Of a DNA stretch of 64,000 nucleotides, positions 35,367-44,757 are shown piece by piece. The notes beneath the pieces are model-generated. The model made no database searches and was not told the origin of the DNA. It saw only the letters and a program-made list of their open reading frames with translations. This DNA is from Sphingobium fuliginis (lineage in GTDB: Bacteria > Pseudomonadota > Alphaproteobacteria > Sphingomonadales > Sphingomonadaceae): contig NZ_SEON01000006.1 of assembly GCF_004152845.1 (NCBI RefSeq), positions 1 through 64,000 on the forward strand, given 5' to 3'. The translations under genes and the position numbers were made by a program. How positions within the stretch are numbered: the first letter of the stretch is position 1; each line of letters starts with the position of its first letter.

Positions 35367-38364
35367 AGAGGGTTCGGCCGCCTTCCCCGCCGAAGAGCAG
35401 TTGCAAGGGCCGTTCCGGCACGTCGATGCGGCCGACCTCCCTGCCGTCGGGCGCATAGACGAAGACCTGCCCGTTCGCGACATAGACCCGGCCCTGCGGG
35501 TCCACCGCGACCCCCTCCCCACCGCGATCCGCGAACGGCCTGAGGTCGGTGATCGCGCCGCCCGCGCCCACCAGGCCGCTGTAGGTGCGGTTTTCCGAAC
35601 CATTGGTGAGGAAGACGCGCCTGCCCGGCTCCCCCTGGATGAAACCATAGCTGTCGAGCGAATCGGAGAAGCGCAGGCCGCGATGGTCGGCCGGACCCTG
35701 CGCGAAGGTGCGGAAGGCAGGCAGGGCGATGCTGCCGTCGGGCGAGACATATTCCTGCGCCTTGGGCGCCGCCATGTCGCGGGCGAACATCTGGGCAAGC
35801 GTCGTGAATTCGTAGGTCCTGGGATCGATCTGGTCCCTGAACTCGCCATTGTTCCACCAGTTGACCGGCAGCACCGTGGCCCTGCCCGCGTGGGGCGCGA
35901 CGGGCGTTGCCGGAATGACGCTGATCTCGCCGTCGGGCGCGCCGGGCCTGACGCTGTAGACCGTGCCGTTGCGCCCGTAGGAGGAGAGGACGAGCAGATT
36001 GCCGGAACGGTCGATGCTGAGGTTGACCGGATCGAGCGAGGCGTCGCGCACCATCTCCAGCCGGCCTTCGTCCGACCAGCGCCAGATGCGCTGGAAGCGG
36101 CGATCGATGAAATAGAGCCGGCCCTGCGCATCCACCGCGCCGCCGCCCGCCGAATGGAAGCCGTCTGCCAGTTTCTCCACCCTGCCGCCCAGGAAGCTGG
36201 CGGGCTTCACCGGCTCCGGCCGGGCGGGGACGTCCAGCACGGCGAACTCCCGTTCGCGAACGTCCAGCCCATGGGTGACGTCGCGAATGGCGTTTTCGAA
36301 CGGGAATTTGGTGAGCCGCAGGAAGGTCGCGCAGCCATTTTCGTCGCAGGTGCCAAGGCCGCTTTCGCCATTCACATGGACGTTGCGGAAACGGATGTCA
36401 TGGGAATTATAGAGGGTAATGGCGGCGGGTGCGGGCTCCTTGGTGCGGGTGACGCGATAGCCGTGGAAATTGGCGACCAATATGTTGCGCGAGTCCCTGA
36501 TTTCCAGCGCCACGGCGTCGCCGCTCTCTCCCGCTTCACCCTCCGTCTGCGGCGCGAGCAGTTCCCAGTTGGCGACGCGGTTCAGGCCGATTTCCGTGCG
36601 GACATGATGCTCGACCGACGCCTGGATGAGGCGGCCGGGCGTTTCCGTGTCGGAGATCAGGATGCCGGGATGGCCGAAGGTGCTGGGGCTCCAGATATTG
36701 GCGAAGGTGCCGCCGCCGCCCTGCGTCACCCAGAGGCTGGCATATTGGCCGGCCCAGCGTCGGGCGGAATCGGGATCGCCGGTGGCATTGTTGTTGTAGG
36801 GATTGACCCGGCTGCCGTCGAAGCGGTCGGTGCCGTGGCCACCCTGGAACTTGACGTCGTTGACCATGGAGTGGGCGCCGGCCTTCCACAGCAGCGCCGT
36901 GGCGCGCGGATTGGCGCCGTTGGTGTTGAGGCCGAGGCCCGCGACGATCGCATCGCCGCCCTTCGCGCTTTCCACCAGCGCCTTGGGCGCGCCCACCCCT
37001 GCCCAGCCGGGCGCGCCGTCGGGCAGCACGATCTGCGTCAGGCTGGGGTGCAGGCCCAGCAGCACCGTATCGGGACGCAGGCGCAGCGTGTCGCTGACAT
37101 GATAGAAGCCGGCGGGCAGATAGACGACGCGGTGGCTGTCGATCGCCTTCTGGATGGCGGCGGTGTCGTCGGTCCTGTCGTCGCCCTTGGCGCCGAGCGT
37201 GCGGGCGTTCACCCATTCCGGGACGGGCGGCAAGGGGCGGATGGCGGGAGCGGACGGGGCCGGCAGCGCGCCCATGGCTTCCGCCTGCATGTCCGTCCGG
37301 TACTCGCCCATGCGGCCGACGCCCGGCAGCGTCAGGCCGTGGGTGAAGGAGGCGATCCTGTAGTTCTGCCCCCTGCCAGCGACGGTGCGGCCGCTTTCGC
37401 GGAAACGGGCGAAGGTGGGGGTGTTGGCCGCCAGCACATTCTGGAAGCCGATCTGGGTATAGACATTCTTCTCGTTCGAGATGACGACGCCCGCCTTGGC
37501 CACATTCTCGAACCGGAGGTCCTGGCCCCAGAGCCAGTCGCCATAGCCCCGGTCGATCTCTATCCCGACCGGCACGTTGCGGAAGGCGACGTTGACCATC
37601 GTCAGGCCGGCCTCATGCTCGCGGATGGCGGCGTCGCGCTGTCCCTCGAACGTCGCGTCGACCAGCGCGAAGCCCCAGGCGGGGGACGGCTTTTCCGCGA
37701 GGATGCCGTAGCGCCCGCCCCGGAAATGCAGGTCTTCCGCTTCATTCGCCACATGGTAGAGGCCGGCGAGGCCCGAGCCGATGTCGAAATCGGCATGGCT
37801 GACGAAGCTGTGCTGGGCGGAGTGGAAGCGGATCGCGGTGGCCGCCGGATTGCCGTCCATGATGCGGAAGTCGATATTGCCGAGCGCAGAATAGAAGGTG
37901 CCGGGATTGGCGTCCGCGATGGTCCTGTTGAACGGCACGCTGCCCGCCGGGGGGAAGGCGGCGGGCGGCGTGTCCCGGTCGGTCTGGCGCTTGCTGCCGG
38001 TGAACATCAGCATATGGGCGACGCCGCGCTGGAAGCCCGGCGTGTTCCGGCCGAGCAGGATGACCGGGCGCCTTTCCCCGATGCCGAAGATGCGGACGCC
38101 CGGCCAGAGGAAGATCGTCCGGCTGATGCGATAGGTGCCGGCCGGCAGGAAGACGATGCCGCCGCCGCCCTTTTCCGCCGCCGCGTCGATGGCGCGCTGG
38201 ATCGCCGCGCTGTCGTCCGCCCGGCCGTCCCCCGCGCCCTTGACGGTGACGGCGCGCGGCTCGTCGGGCGCAACGGTATAGACGGATGGAGAAGCGTGAG
38301 CGGGTACAGCCGCCGCCAGCAACAGCAGCACCGACGCGCAGGCCCCGCTCAATCCACGAACCAT
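35314..38364 (-). CDS. Exported fusion: GH55-like double beta-helix plus SMP-30/NHL-like propeller (copy A)
   Basis: About 1,016 residues with a signal peptide (ending AHAS). Two pectate-lyase-3-type beta-helix units follow. The first is at about 30-370, with GAGDGRADDSAAIQRAIDAA then VFLPAGTYRI. The second is at about 382-710, with GAKGDDRTDDTAAIQKAIDS then VYLPAGFYHV. Paired helices of this kind are the architecture of GH55 exo-beta-1,3-glucanases. Residues 730-1016 look like an SMP-30/NHL beta-propeller (EGVAVDPQGRVYVANGQVFVYAPDGREV). The usual EGPxW metal motif of gluconolactonases is not visible there, so lactonase activity is doubtful. It follows the TonB receptor gene by about 70 bases and is paralogous to the gene at 41541-44585. 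Confidence 0.82.
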   Translation of the reverse strand: MVRGLSGACASVLLLLAAAVPAHASPSVYTVAPDEPRAVTVKGAGDGRADDSAAIQRAIDAAAEKGGGGIVFLPAGTYRISRTIFLWPGVRIFGIGERRPVILLGRNTPGFQRGVAHMLMFTGSKRQTDRDTPPAAFPPAGSVPFNRTIADANPGTFYSALGNIDFRIMDGNPAATAIRFHSAQHSFVSHADFDIGSGLAGLYHVANEAEDLHFRGGRYGILAEKPSPAWGFALVDATFEGQRDAAIREHEAGLTMVNVAFRNVPVGIEIDRGYGDWLWGQDLRFENVAKAGVVISNEKNVYTQIGFQNVLAANTPTFARFRESGRTVAGRGQNYRIASFTHGLTLPGVGRMGEYRTDMQAEAMGALPAPSAPAIRPLPPVPEWVNARTLGAKGDDRTDDTAAIQKAIDSHRVVYLPAGFYHVSDTLRLRPDTVLLGLHPSLTQIVLPDGAPGWAGVGAPKALVESAKGGDAIVAGLGLNTNGANPRATALLWKAGAHSMVNDVKFQGGHGTDRFDGSRVNPYNNNATGDPDSARRWAGQYASLWVTQGGGGTFANIWSPSTFGHPGILISDTETPGRLIQASVEHHVRTEIGLNRVANWELLAPQTEGEAGESGDAVALEIRDSRNILVANFHGYRVTRTKEPAPAAITLYNSHDIRFRNVHVNGESGLGTCDENGCATFLRLTKFPFENAIRDVTHGLDVREREFAVLDVPARPEPVKPASFLGGRVEKLADGFHSAGGGAVDAQGRLYFIDRRFQRIWRWSDEGRLEMVRDASLDPVNLSIDRSGNLLVLSSYGRNGTVYSVRPGAPDGEISVIPATPVAPHAGRATVLPVNWWNNGEFRDQIDPRTYEFTTLAQMFARDMAAPKAQEYVSPDGSIALPAFRTFAQGPADHRGLRFSDSLDSYGFIQGEPGRRVFLTNGSENRTYSGLVGAGGAITDLRPFADRGGEGVAVDPQGRVYVANGQVFVYAPDGREVGRIDVPERPLQLLFGGEGGRTLFILSHHGLYAVKPGRGG

Positions 38365-38386
38365 CGACATACTCCAGTTACAAGAA

Positions 38387-38410
38387 GTCCCGGCCGGTGA
38401 AGGCCGGGAC
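38387..38410. repeat. Intercistronic hairpin between TonB receptor and fusion gene A
   Basis: GTCCCGGCC at 38387-38395 pairs exactly with GGCCGGGAC at 38402-38410 around a 6-base loop. It lies in the 69-base gap between the TonB receptor stop and the start of the fusion gene on the minus strand. Such stems can stabilise upstream mRNA or reduce read-through, giving different levels of receptor and enzyme. Confidence 0.6.
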
Positions 38411-38433
38411 GAGGTGGGGGAGAGAGTGGCAGA

Positions 38434-41403
38434 TCAGAAGTTGAAGCGAACCCCCGCGCGGTAGATGCGGCCCAGCGTGTCGTAGAGCGCCGGGTTGATG
38501 TCCAGGCCGGTGTTGGTCTGCGGCGCGGCGACCGGGTCCTTGTCGAACAGATTGTCCACCTTGCCGTAGATCGACAGGTTTTCGCCGAACTTGAAGGTCG
38601 CGCCGATGTCGACGTAGAAGGCGCCCTTCATCCGGTTATAGTCGATGGTCGGGTGGTTCGTGGTCGAGGCCGGGCAGGACGACTGGCAGACGACATATTG
38701 ATTGCCGAAGGTGCCGTCGCTGATCCAGCGTTCCTGCACCGTGAAGCTGAACCGGCCGCTGTCGTAGGTCTGGACCGCCAGCCATTTCCAGTCCGGCGTA
38801 TTGCCGTTGTTGGCGCCCGCCTGATCGACCGGGTCGACGCCCGCAATGCCCGCATTGACGATGAACTTGCGGATATGCGTGCCCAGCGCCCGGACGGTGA
38901 AGCTGCCCGGCAGGCCCAGCGGCTGCTGCCACTGATAGCTTGCCTCTATGTCGAAGCCGCTGGTCTTCCAGGAAGCGAGGTTGAAGGGCTGGACATTGAC
39001 GAAATTGGTGCCCTGCGGCCCGTCGAGCTGGAAGCCGCCGCAGAAGGCCTGGTTGCCCTCGAAGCAGAAGCGGACGATCTGGTCCGCCGACAGGGTGGAG
39101 ACCACGCCGCTGAGCTTGATGTTGTAATAGTCGAAGGAGAGGCTGAGGCCGGGAAGCCATGACGGCCGCGCCAGCACGATGCCGAGTTCGGTGTTGCGGG
39201 CCACTTCCGGCTTCAGATTGGTGTTGCCGATGGTGTTCTGGAACACCTGCACCGCCTGGTTGCGGAAGGGATCGTTGAAGTTGGGCAGCGTCGTCACCGT
39301 GGGCGCCGCGAAAAGTTCCGACAGGTTCGGCGCGCGCACGTCGCGCGAGGTCACGGCGCGCAGGCGGATGCCGTCGAGCGGCGTGTCCCAGGTGCCGCCG
39401 ACCTTCCACGTCCAGACCGTGCCCGACGTGCTGTAGTTGGTGACGCGCGCCGCGCCGTTGAGGTTCGCGCGGCCCATGGCGTCGCTGTCGATCAGCGGCA
39501 GGTCGACTTCGAGATAGCCTTCCCACACTTCATATTTGCCGCGCCCGTTCTTGTAGTTGCCGGCCGCCCAGTTGCTGCCCAGCGTCGAATTGAGCAGCGG
39601 ATCGGCCGGATAGTCGGGGCTGTTGGGGCTGAGCGGCGAAACGCCCGCGCCATAGGGATCGGCGTTCACGCGATAGAATTCGCGGCGATATTCGCCGCCG
39701 AACGCGACCGAGACCGGCCCAGCCCACAGTTCGAACGGATTGCCCGAGAAGTTGAGGCTGGCGACGTCCTGCGTCAGCTTCGTATGCTGGAACGGTCCGT
39801 TCTCATGCGGCGCGACATAGGCCAGCGCCGCATCCGAAGGGGTGAAGCCGCCGAAGATGTTGATCGGCTGGCAACCCGCCGCCCGCGCCGCCGGATCGGC
39901 GCAGACGACGGCGCCGTTGAGCGTGATCGCATTGGTTGCGGCGACATAGCGGTTCTGGAGGACGATGTCCCGCACCCTGATGTCGGAAATGGTGATGCCA
40001 TGTTCATAATAGGCGTCATAGTTCCAGTCCGTTCCGCCGACGCCGATCTTGCCCTTCAGCCCGCCGACGAAGCGATATTGCCTGCGGTCGGTGTGCACCC
40101 GGGGATCGGGGAAGGCGCCGTTGCTGCTGCCGAAGCTGAATTCCGTGATGCCCGCCGTGGCGCAGCGGTCGCGCACCAGTTGCGGCAGGAACGGGTTGGC
40201 GCACTGGACGGTCAGGCTGGGCCGGTTATAGCCGGGGCTGGGCTGGTTGCTGGTCTTCACCTGCGCGACATTGACCGTCACATAGGCTTCATTGTCGTCG
40301 GCGAAGTCGTAGCCGATCCGGGTGTAGCCGTTGATGCGCTCCAGCGCCGATTTCAGAGAGGCGCCCGAACCCGGCGCGCCCGACAGGTCGCCGCCCTGGC
40401 AGAAGCTGTTGCCGCGGAAGCAGTTGCTGACCTGGCCGTTGCCGAGCGGCTGGCCGCCCGAACCATAGTTGAAATTATAGGGCGTGCCGTTCCGGTCGAA
40501 GGCGATGCCCTGCAACGGGCCGTTGTTGATGAGGCCGTAGCGCGCATATTGATAGGGCTGTGCATAGTCGCGATAGTTGAACTGCGGCAGGCCGTTGTTG
40601 AGCTGGCCGGTGTTCATCAGCGTCGTCGCGCGGTACCAGTCGCGGCTGCCGGCGAGGTCCGTGCCGAAGTCGCCGGCGCCCACGCCGCCTTCATGGTCAT
40701 ATTCGCCGCTCAGCACGACATGCAGGCGATCGTCGAGGAAGGACTTGCCCCAGGCCGCCTGCACCAGCGCGGTTTCATCGTCGCCATATTTGGTGATGCT
40801 GCCAAGGATATTGCCCTTGAACCCTTCGAAACGGGTGTCGGTGATGAAGTTGACGACGCCGCCGACCGCATCGGAGCCGTAGGAGGCCGACGCGCCCCCC
40901 GTCACCACGTCGACGCGCTTCACCAGAAGCTGCGGGAACATGCTGATGTCGGGAACGCCGGTGACGTTCGCGCCGACGACGCGCTGGCCGTCGAGCAAGG
41001 TCAGGGTGCGGATCGGGCCCAGGCCGCGCAGGGAGAAGGAGCTGAGGCCCTGCTGGCCGCTCGACGTGCTGAAGGTGCCGGTCGACGCGCCGGTCGATCC
41101 CTGCAACGAAGGCAATTGGGCGACGGTGTTGAAGATATTGGGCTGCGCATTGTTGGCGATCTGCTCCTCACCGATCACCGTGGTTGGCGTGGGCGCGTTG
41201 AAGCCGCTGGTCGTGATGCGCGACCCGGTGACGACGATGTCGGCATTGCGCGCCGCGCCCGCATCCTCCGTCTGCGCCTGGGGCGCGGCCGTCGGGGGCG
41301 TGGCCGCGTCCTGGGCCCGGACCGCGCCGGCCAGAGCCATGCTCGCCACCGCCGCGAGGCTGACGCCGGCCAGATGTCGATGGATTGCGATCGTCACTTT
41401 CAT
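38434..41403 (-). CDS. TonB-dependent receptor flanked by the two fusion genes
   Basis: A 989-residue receptor with a signal peptide ending AVRAQ, TonB box DIVVTGSRI near residue 55, a plug with VKRVDVVTGGASASYGSDAVGGVVNFI, and a large barrel ending in RAGVRFNF. GGGGAAGGATC precedes ATG 41403. It is closely paralogous to the receptor at 52002-54947; the N-terminal plug regions align almost residue by residue. Context suggests import of glucan-type oligosaccharides made by the flanking GH55-like proteins. The 22-bp element at 41498-41519 lies about 100 bases upstream. Confidence 0.93.
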   Translation of the reverse strand: MKVTIAIHRHLAGVSLAAVASMALAGAVRAQDAATPPTAAPQAQTEDAGAARNADIVVTGSRITTSGFNAPTPTTVIGEEQIANNAQPNIFNTVAQLPSLQGSTGASTGTFSTSSGQQGLSSFSLRGLGPIRTLTLLDGQRVVGANVTGVPDISMFPQLLVKRVDVVTGGASASYGSDAVGGVVNFITDTRFEGFKGNILGSITKYGDDETALVQAAWGKSFLDDRLHVVLSGEYDHEGGVGAGDFGTDLAGSRDWYRATTLMNTGQLNNGLPQFNYRDYAQPYQYARYGLINNGPLQGIAFDRNGTPYNFNYGSGGQPLGNGQVSNCFRGNSFCQGGDLSGAPGSGASLKSALERINGYTRIGYDFADDNEAYVTVNVAQVKTSNQPSPGYNRPSLTVQCANPFLPQLVRDRCATAGITEFSFGSSNGAFPDPRVHTDRRQYRFVGGLKGKIGVGGTDWNYDAYYEHGITISDIRVRDIVLQNRYVAATNAITLNGAVVCADPAARAAGCQPINIFGGFTPSDAALAYVAPHENGPFQHTKLTQDVASLNFSGNPFELWAGPVSVAFGGEYRREFYRVNADPYGAGVSPLSPNSPDYPADPLLNSTLGSNWAAGNYKNGRGKYEVWEGYLEVDLPLIDSDAMGRANLNGAARVTNYSTSGTVWTWKVGGTWDTPLDGIRLRAVTSRDVRAPNLSELFAAPTVTTLPNFNDPFRNQAVQVFQNTIGNTNLKPEVARNTELGIVLARPSWLPGLSLSFDYYNIKLSGVVSTLSADQIVRFCFEGNQAFCGGFQLDGPQGTNFVNVQPFNLASWKTSGFDIEASYQWQQPLGLPGSFTVRALGTHIRKFIVNAGIAGVDPVDQAGANNGNTPDWKWLAVQTYDSGRFSFTVQERWISDGTFGNQYVVCQSSCPASTTNHPTIDYNRMKGAFYVDIGATFKFGENLSIYGKVDNLFDKDPVAAPQTNTGLDINPALYDTLGRIYRAGVRFNF

Positions 41404-41497
41404 TGATCCTTCCCCTTTTATATCTGGCCGCCCGTTGCCGGCCGGCTGCGCCCATGCCCGGCGATGCCGCAAAGATTAGCCCCCGGCCCGCCGCGCC

Positions 41498-41519
41498 GCA
41501 CTTACGACATAGGTCGTAG
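41498..41519. promoter_or_regulatory. Shared 22-bp palindromic element, copy 1
   Basis: The core TACGACATAGGTCGTA (41503-41518) is a perfect inverted repeat of TACGAC/GTCGTA around ATAG. It is preceded by GCACT and followed by G. The same element, differing at only two of 22 positions, occurs at 44645-44666. This copy lies upstream of the TonB receptor gene. Palindromes of this form suit a dimeric helix-turn-helix protein, possibly of the LuxR/NarL type. Confidence 0.75.
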
Positions 41520-41540
41520 GCGCGCCGTGGCGGCGTTTTC

Positions 41541-44500
41541 CTACGGCTTCGCCGCGTAGAGGGCGTGGTGCGTCAGGATGAACAGCGTGCGCCTGTCCGG
41601 GCCCCCGAACAGGATCTGCAACGGACGATCGGGCACGTCGATCCGGCCGCTTTCCCTGCCGTCCGGCCCATAGACGAAGATCTGCCCGTTCGCGACATAG
41701 ACGCGGCCCCGGCCGTCCACGGCCACGCTTTCCCCGCCGCGATTGGCGAAGCGGCGAAGATCGGTCAGCGCGCCGCCCGCGCCCACCGTGCCGCTATAGG
41801 TGACATTTTCCGACGCATTGGTGACGAACAGGCGCTCGCCCGGCTCGCCCGACACGAAACCATAAGCGTTGAGGCTGTCGGACCAGCGCCAGCCGCTATG
41901 GTCGACCGGCCCCTGCTGCCAGGTGCGGAAGGCGGGCAGCGACAGGCTGCCGTCCGGTGACAGATATTCCTGCGCCTTGGGCGTTCCCACGTCGCGTGCG
42001 AACATCTCCGCCAATGTGGTGAACCGATAGGTCCCGAAGTCGAGCTGGTCGCGAAACTCGCCATTGTTCCACCAGTTGACCGGCAGCAATGTCCGGGCGG
42101 CGGCGGCGTTGCGCACCGGAGTGGGCCGGATCGGCGTCATCGCATCCTTCGGCCCCGCCGGATCGAAGGAATAGACGCCCGCCTTCGGCCCCAGGGAGGA
42201 CAGCACCATCACATGGCCCGATGCGTCGATGGCAAGGTTCACCGGGTCGAGCGCATGGTCGCGCACGATCTCCAGCCCCTTGTCCTCGCTCCAGCGGTGG
42301 ATGCGCTGGAACCGGCGGTCGATGAAATAGAGCGCGCCCTGCGGGTCCACCGCCGCGCCGGAGATCGACCAGAAGCCGTCCTCCAGCTTATCGACCTTCG
42401 TGCCGCCGGGCGGCGGGGCGGGGATGGTGCTGCCCGCCGGTCCGATGTCGAGCTTCGCAAACTCCCTTTCCCGCACGAACAGCTTGCGAGTCACATCCTC
42501 TATCGCATTGTCGAACGGATATTTGCTCGCCCGCAGGAAGGTGCCGCAGCCTTCGTCGTCGCAGGTGGCATAGCCGCTTTCGGCGTTGATGTGGACGTTG
42601 CGGAAGCGGATGTCGCCCGAATTGGCGAGCTTCACCGCGCTTTCCTCCGGCGCATAGGTGCGCGTGACCCGATAGCCATGATAATTGGCGAACAGCAGGT
42701 TGCTGGAATTGCGGATGTCGAGCGAGATGGCGTCGGGCCCGTCGCCCACTTCCTGTTCGGTCTGGGGCGCCAGGAACTCCCAATTATGCACATTGTCGAG
42801 CACGAATTCATTGCGGGCATGATGTTCGACCGACATTTCATAGACATGGCCCGGCGTGCGGGTGTCCGTGACATAGAAACCCGCCTGCGCGAAGCTGTTG
42901 GGGCTCCACACATCGACGAAGGTGCCGCCGCCCCCGTCCGTGACCCAGATGCTGGGATATTGCGCGTCCAGCCGGTCGTCCGTGACGGGATCGCCGGTGT
43001 GGACCCGCAGGCTGCCGAGCGTCGTGCCGTCTGCGGTGGGGGTGCCGCCGCCGCCCATGATCTTGACGTCGTCCACCAGGCTGTTCTCGCCCGAGCGCCA
43101 CAGCAGCGCGGAGGCGCGCGGGTTCACGCGGCCGGTGAAGAGGCCGAGGCCGGACAGGATATTGTCGCCGCCCCTGGGGCTTTCCAATATGGGGAGCACC
43201 GTGCCGAGGCCGGCATGTCCGGGATTGTTGTCCGGAATATAAAGCTGCGTGACCGCCGGGTGCAAGCCGATCAGCACGCTGTCCGGGCGCAGTTTCAACC
43301 GGTCGGTGACCTTGTAGAAGCCGGTCGGGAAATAGAGGATGCGGTGGCTGTCGATCGCCTTCTGGATCGCGGCGGTGTCGTCCGCCCTGCCGTCGCCCAT
43401 CGCGCCCAGCGTGCGGACGTTGACCCATTGCGCCATATCCGGAAGGTCGCGGATGGCGGGCGTCCTGGGCGCGGGCATGGCGGGCAGCGCCTCCACCTCC
43501 GCTTCCGTCCTGTACTCGCCCGTCCGTCCGAGCGTGGGCACGGCGAGGCCGTAGGAGAAGGACGCCACCCTATAGGCCCTGCCCTTGCCGTTCACCGCCT
43601 GCCCGCTGTCGCGGAAGCGCGCGAAGACCGGGCTGTTCACCGCCAGCGCGTTTTCGAAGCCGACCTGGGTGAAGACATTCTTCTCATTGGAGATGATGAC
43701 GCCCGCCTTCGACACATTTTCGAATCGGACATCCTTGCCCCACAGGCTGTCGCCATAGCCCCGGTCGATCTCGATCCCGACGGGCGTGTTGCGGATCGCG
43801 ACATTGACCAGCGTCAGGTCCACCTCATGTTCCCGGATGGCGGCGTCGCGCTGGCCGTCGAAGGTGGAATCGAGCAGGGTGAACTGCCAGGCGGGCGAGG
43901 TCTTTTCCGTCACGATGCCATAGCGGCCGCCCTGGAAATGGACATTTTCGATGACGTTGCCCGCCTGATAGACGCCCGCAAAGGCGGTGCCGAGGCGGAA
44001 TTCCATATGGCTGAGGAAGGCATGCTGCGCCATGCGGAAGCGCACGCCCGCCGCCGCCGGATTGCCCGGCGCGATCTCTATGTCGACATTGCTCATCGAG
44101 GAATAGAAAGTGCCTGAATTGGCGTCGCGCACCACCTTTTCGCGCGGGACGACGGTCGGCACCGGCACGGGCACCTGGCCGACATTATACTGGTCGCCGC
44201 CGCCGAAGACGATCATGGTCGACACGCCCTGCTGGAACCCGGGCGTATTGGCGCCCAGCAGGATCACGGGGCGCGTCGGCCCCACGCCATAGACGCGCAC
44301 GCCCGCCGGGATCACCAGCGTGCGCGTGATGCGATAGGTGCCGGACGGCAGGAAGACGATGCCATGGCCGGTCCTGTCCCGCGCCTTGTCGAGCGCCTGC
44401 TGGATCGCCGCGCTGTCGTCCGCGCGGCCGTCGCCCTTCGCCCTGACGGTGACGGCATCGGGTTCGTCGGGGGCAAGGGGGAAGACCGAGCGGCCCGCGG

Positions 44501-44585
44501 AGGATGCCTGCTCCGCCTGTGCCTGTTCGGCCCCCGCCAGGGCCGTCGCCGCCAGCAGAGCCGCCATCATGGCGCGTCCGATCAT
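41541..44585 (-). CDS. Exported fusion: GH55-like double beta-helix plus SMP-30/NHL-like propeller (copy B)
   Basis: A 1,014-residue paralogue of the gene at 35314-38364, with the same order of parts: signal peptide, two beta-helix units (GRADDSAAIQQALDKARDRTG then GRADDTAAIQKAIDSHRI) and a C-terminal propeller (ESVAVDGRGRVYVANGQIFVYGPDGRE). The two proteins match along their full length, including the Cys pair CDDEGCGTF/CDENGCATF near the end of the second helix. They differ most around residues 120-150 and 510-535. ATG 44585 follows GGGAGA; the frame is open further up only through a TTG at 44657. The 22-bp element at 44645-44666 lies just upstream. It is likely an enzyme on beta-glucan or a similar polysaccharide; the linkage is not proven. 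Confidence 0.82.
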   Translation of the reverse strand: MIGRAMMAALLAATALAGAEQAQAEQASSAGRSVFPLAPDEPDAVTVRAKGDGRADDSAAIQQALDKARDRTGHGIVFLPSGTYRITRTLVIPAGVRVYGVGPTRPVILLGANTPGFQQGVSTMIVFGGGDQYNVGQVPVPVPTVVPREKVVRDANSGTFYSSMSNVDIEIAPGNPAAAGVRFRMAQHAFLSHMEFRLGTAFAGVYQAGNVIENVHFQGGRYGIVTEKTSPAWQFTLLDSTFDGQRDAAIREHEVDLTLVNVAIRNTPVGIEIDRGYGDSLWGKDVRFENVSKAGVIISNEKNVFTQVGFENALAVNSPVFARFRDSGQAVNGKGRAYRVASFSYGLAVPTLGRTGEYRTEAEVEALPAMPAPRTPAIRDLPDMAQWVNVRTLGAMGDGRADDTAAIQKAIDSHRILYFPTGFYKVTDRLKLRPDSVLIGLHPAVTQLYIPDNNPGHAGLGTVLPILESPRGGDNILSGLGLFTGRVNPRASALLWRSGENSLVDDVKIMGGGGTPTADGTTLGSLRVHTGDPVTDDRLDAQYPSIWVTDGGGGTFVDVWSPNSFAQAGFYVTDTRTPGHVYEMSVEHHARNEFVLDNVHNWEFLAPQTEQEVGDGPDAISLDIRNSSNLLFANYHGYRVTRTYAPEESAVKLANSGDIRFRNVHINAESGYATCDDEGCGTFLRASKYPFDNAIEDVTRKLFVREREFAKLDIGPAGSTIPAPPPGGTKVDKLEDGFWSISGAAVDPQGALYFIDRRFQRIHRWSEDKGLEIVRDHALDPVNLAIDASGHVMVLSSLGPKAGVYSFDPAGPKDAMTPIRPTPVRNAAAARTLLPVNWWNNGEFRDQLDFGTYRFTTLAEMFARDVGTPKAQEYLSPDGSLSLPAFRTWQQGPVDHSGWRWSDSLNAYGFVSGEPGERLFVTNASENVTYSGTVGAGGALTDLRRFANRGGESVAVDGRGRVYVANGQIFVYGPDGRESGRIDVPDRPLQILFGGPDRRTLFILTHHALYAAKP

Positions 44586-44644
44586 CACCGTCTCCCGAGA
44601 TAGTTGTCGCCTCGACCCATGGCTAAGGCCGGGGCCGGCGCTTG

Positions 44645-44666
44645 GCACTTGCGACAAAGGTCGTAG
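44645..44666. promoter_or_regulatory. Shared 22-bp palindromic element, copy 2
   Basis: The core TGCGACAAAGGTCGTA lies at 44650-44665 with the same flanks (GCACT before, G after) as the copy at 41498-41519. It lies 60 bases upstream of fusion gene B and 90 bases upstream of the divergent gluconokinase gene, so it could act on both. Confidence 0.75.
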
Positions 44667-44757
44667 TTTTCATGCCTCTGCCGGCAAAGCTATAGCGAAG
44701 GGACATCGGGGCGGTGCGTCATCAGGGCGCCATCGCCCGCCTGCCAGGGACGCCATT

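Noticed and set aside
35314..38364. Naming the fusion protein a gluconolactonase or pectate lyase
   Set aside because: The propeller lacks the visible EGPxW motif of active lactonases, and the helix pair is closer in architecture to GH55 than to pectate lyases, so only a descriptive name is justified.
34942..38400. A 1,152-codon plus-strand frame across the AraC end and fusion gene A
   Set aside because: It overlaps two well-supported genes in wrong frames and shows no recognisable family.
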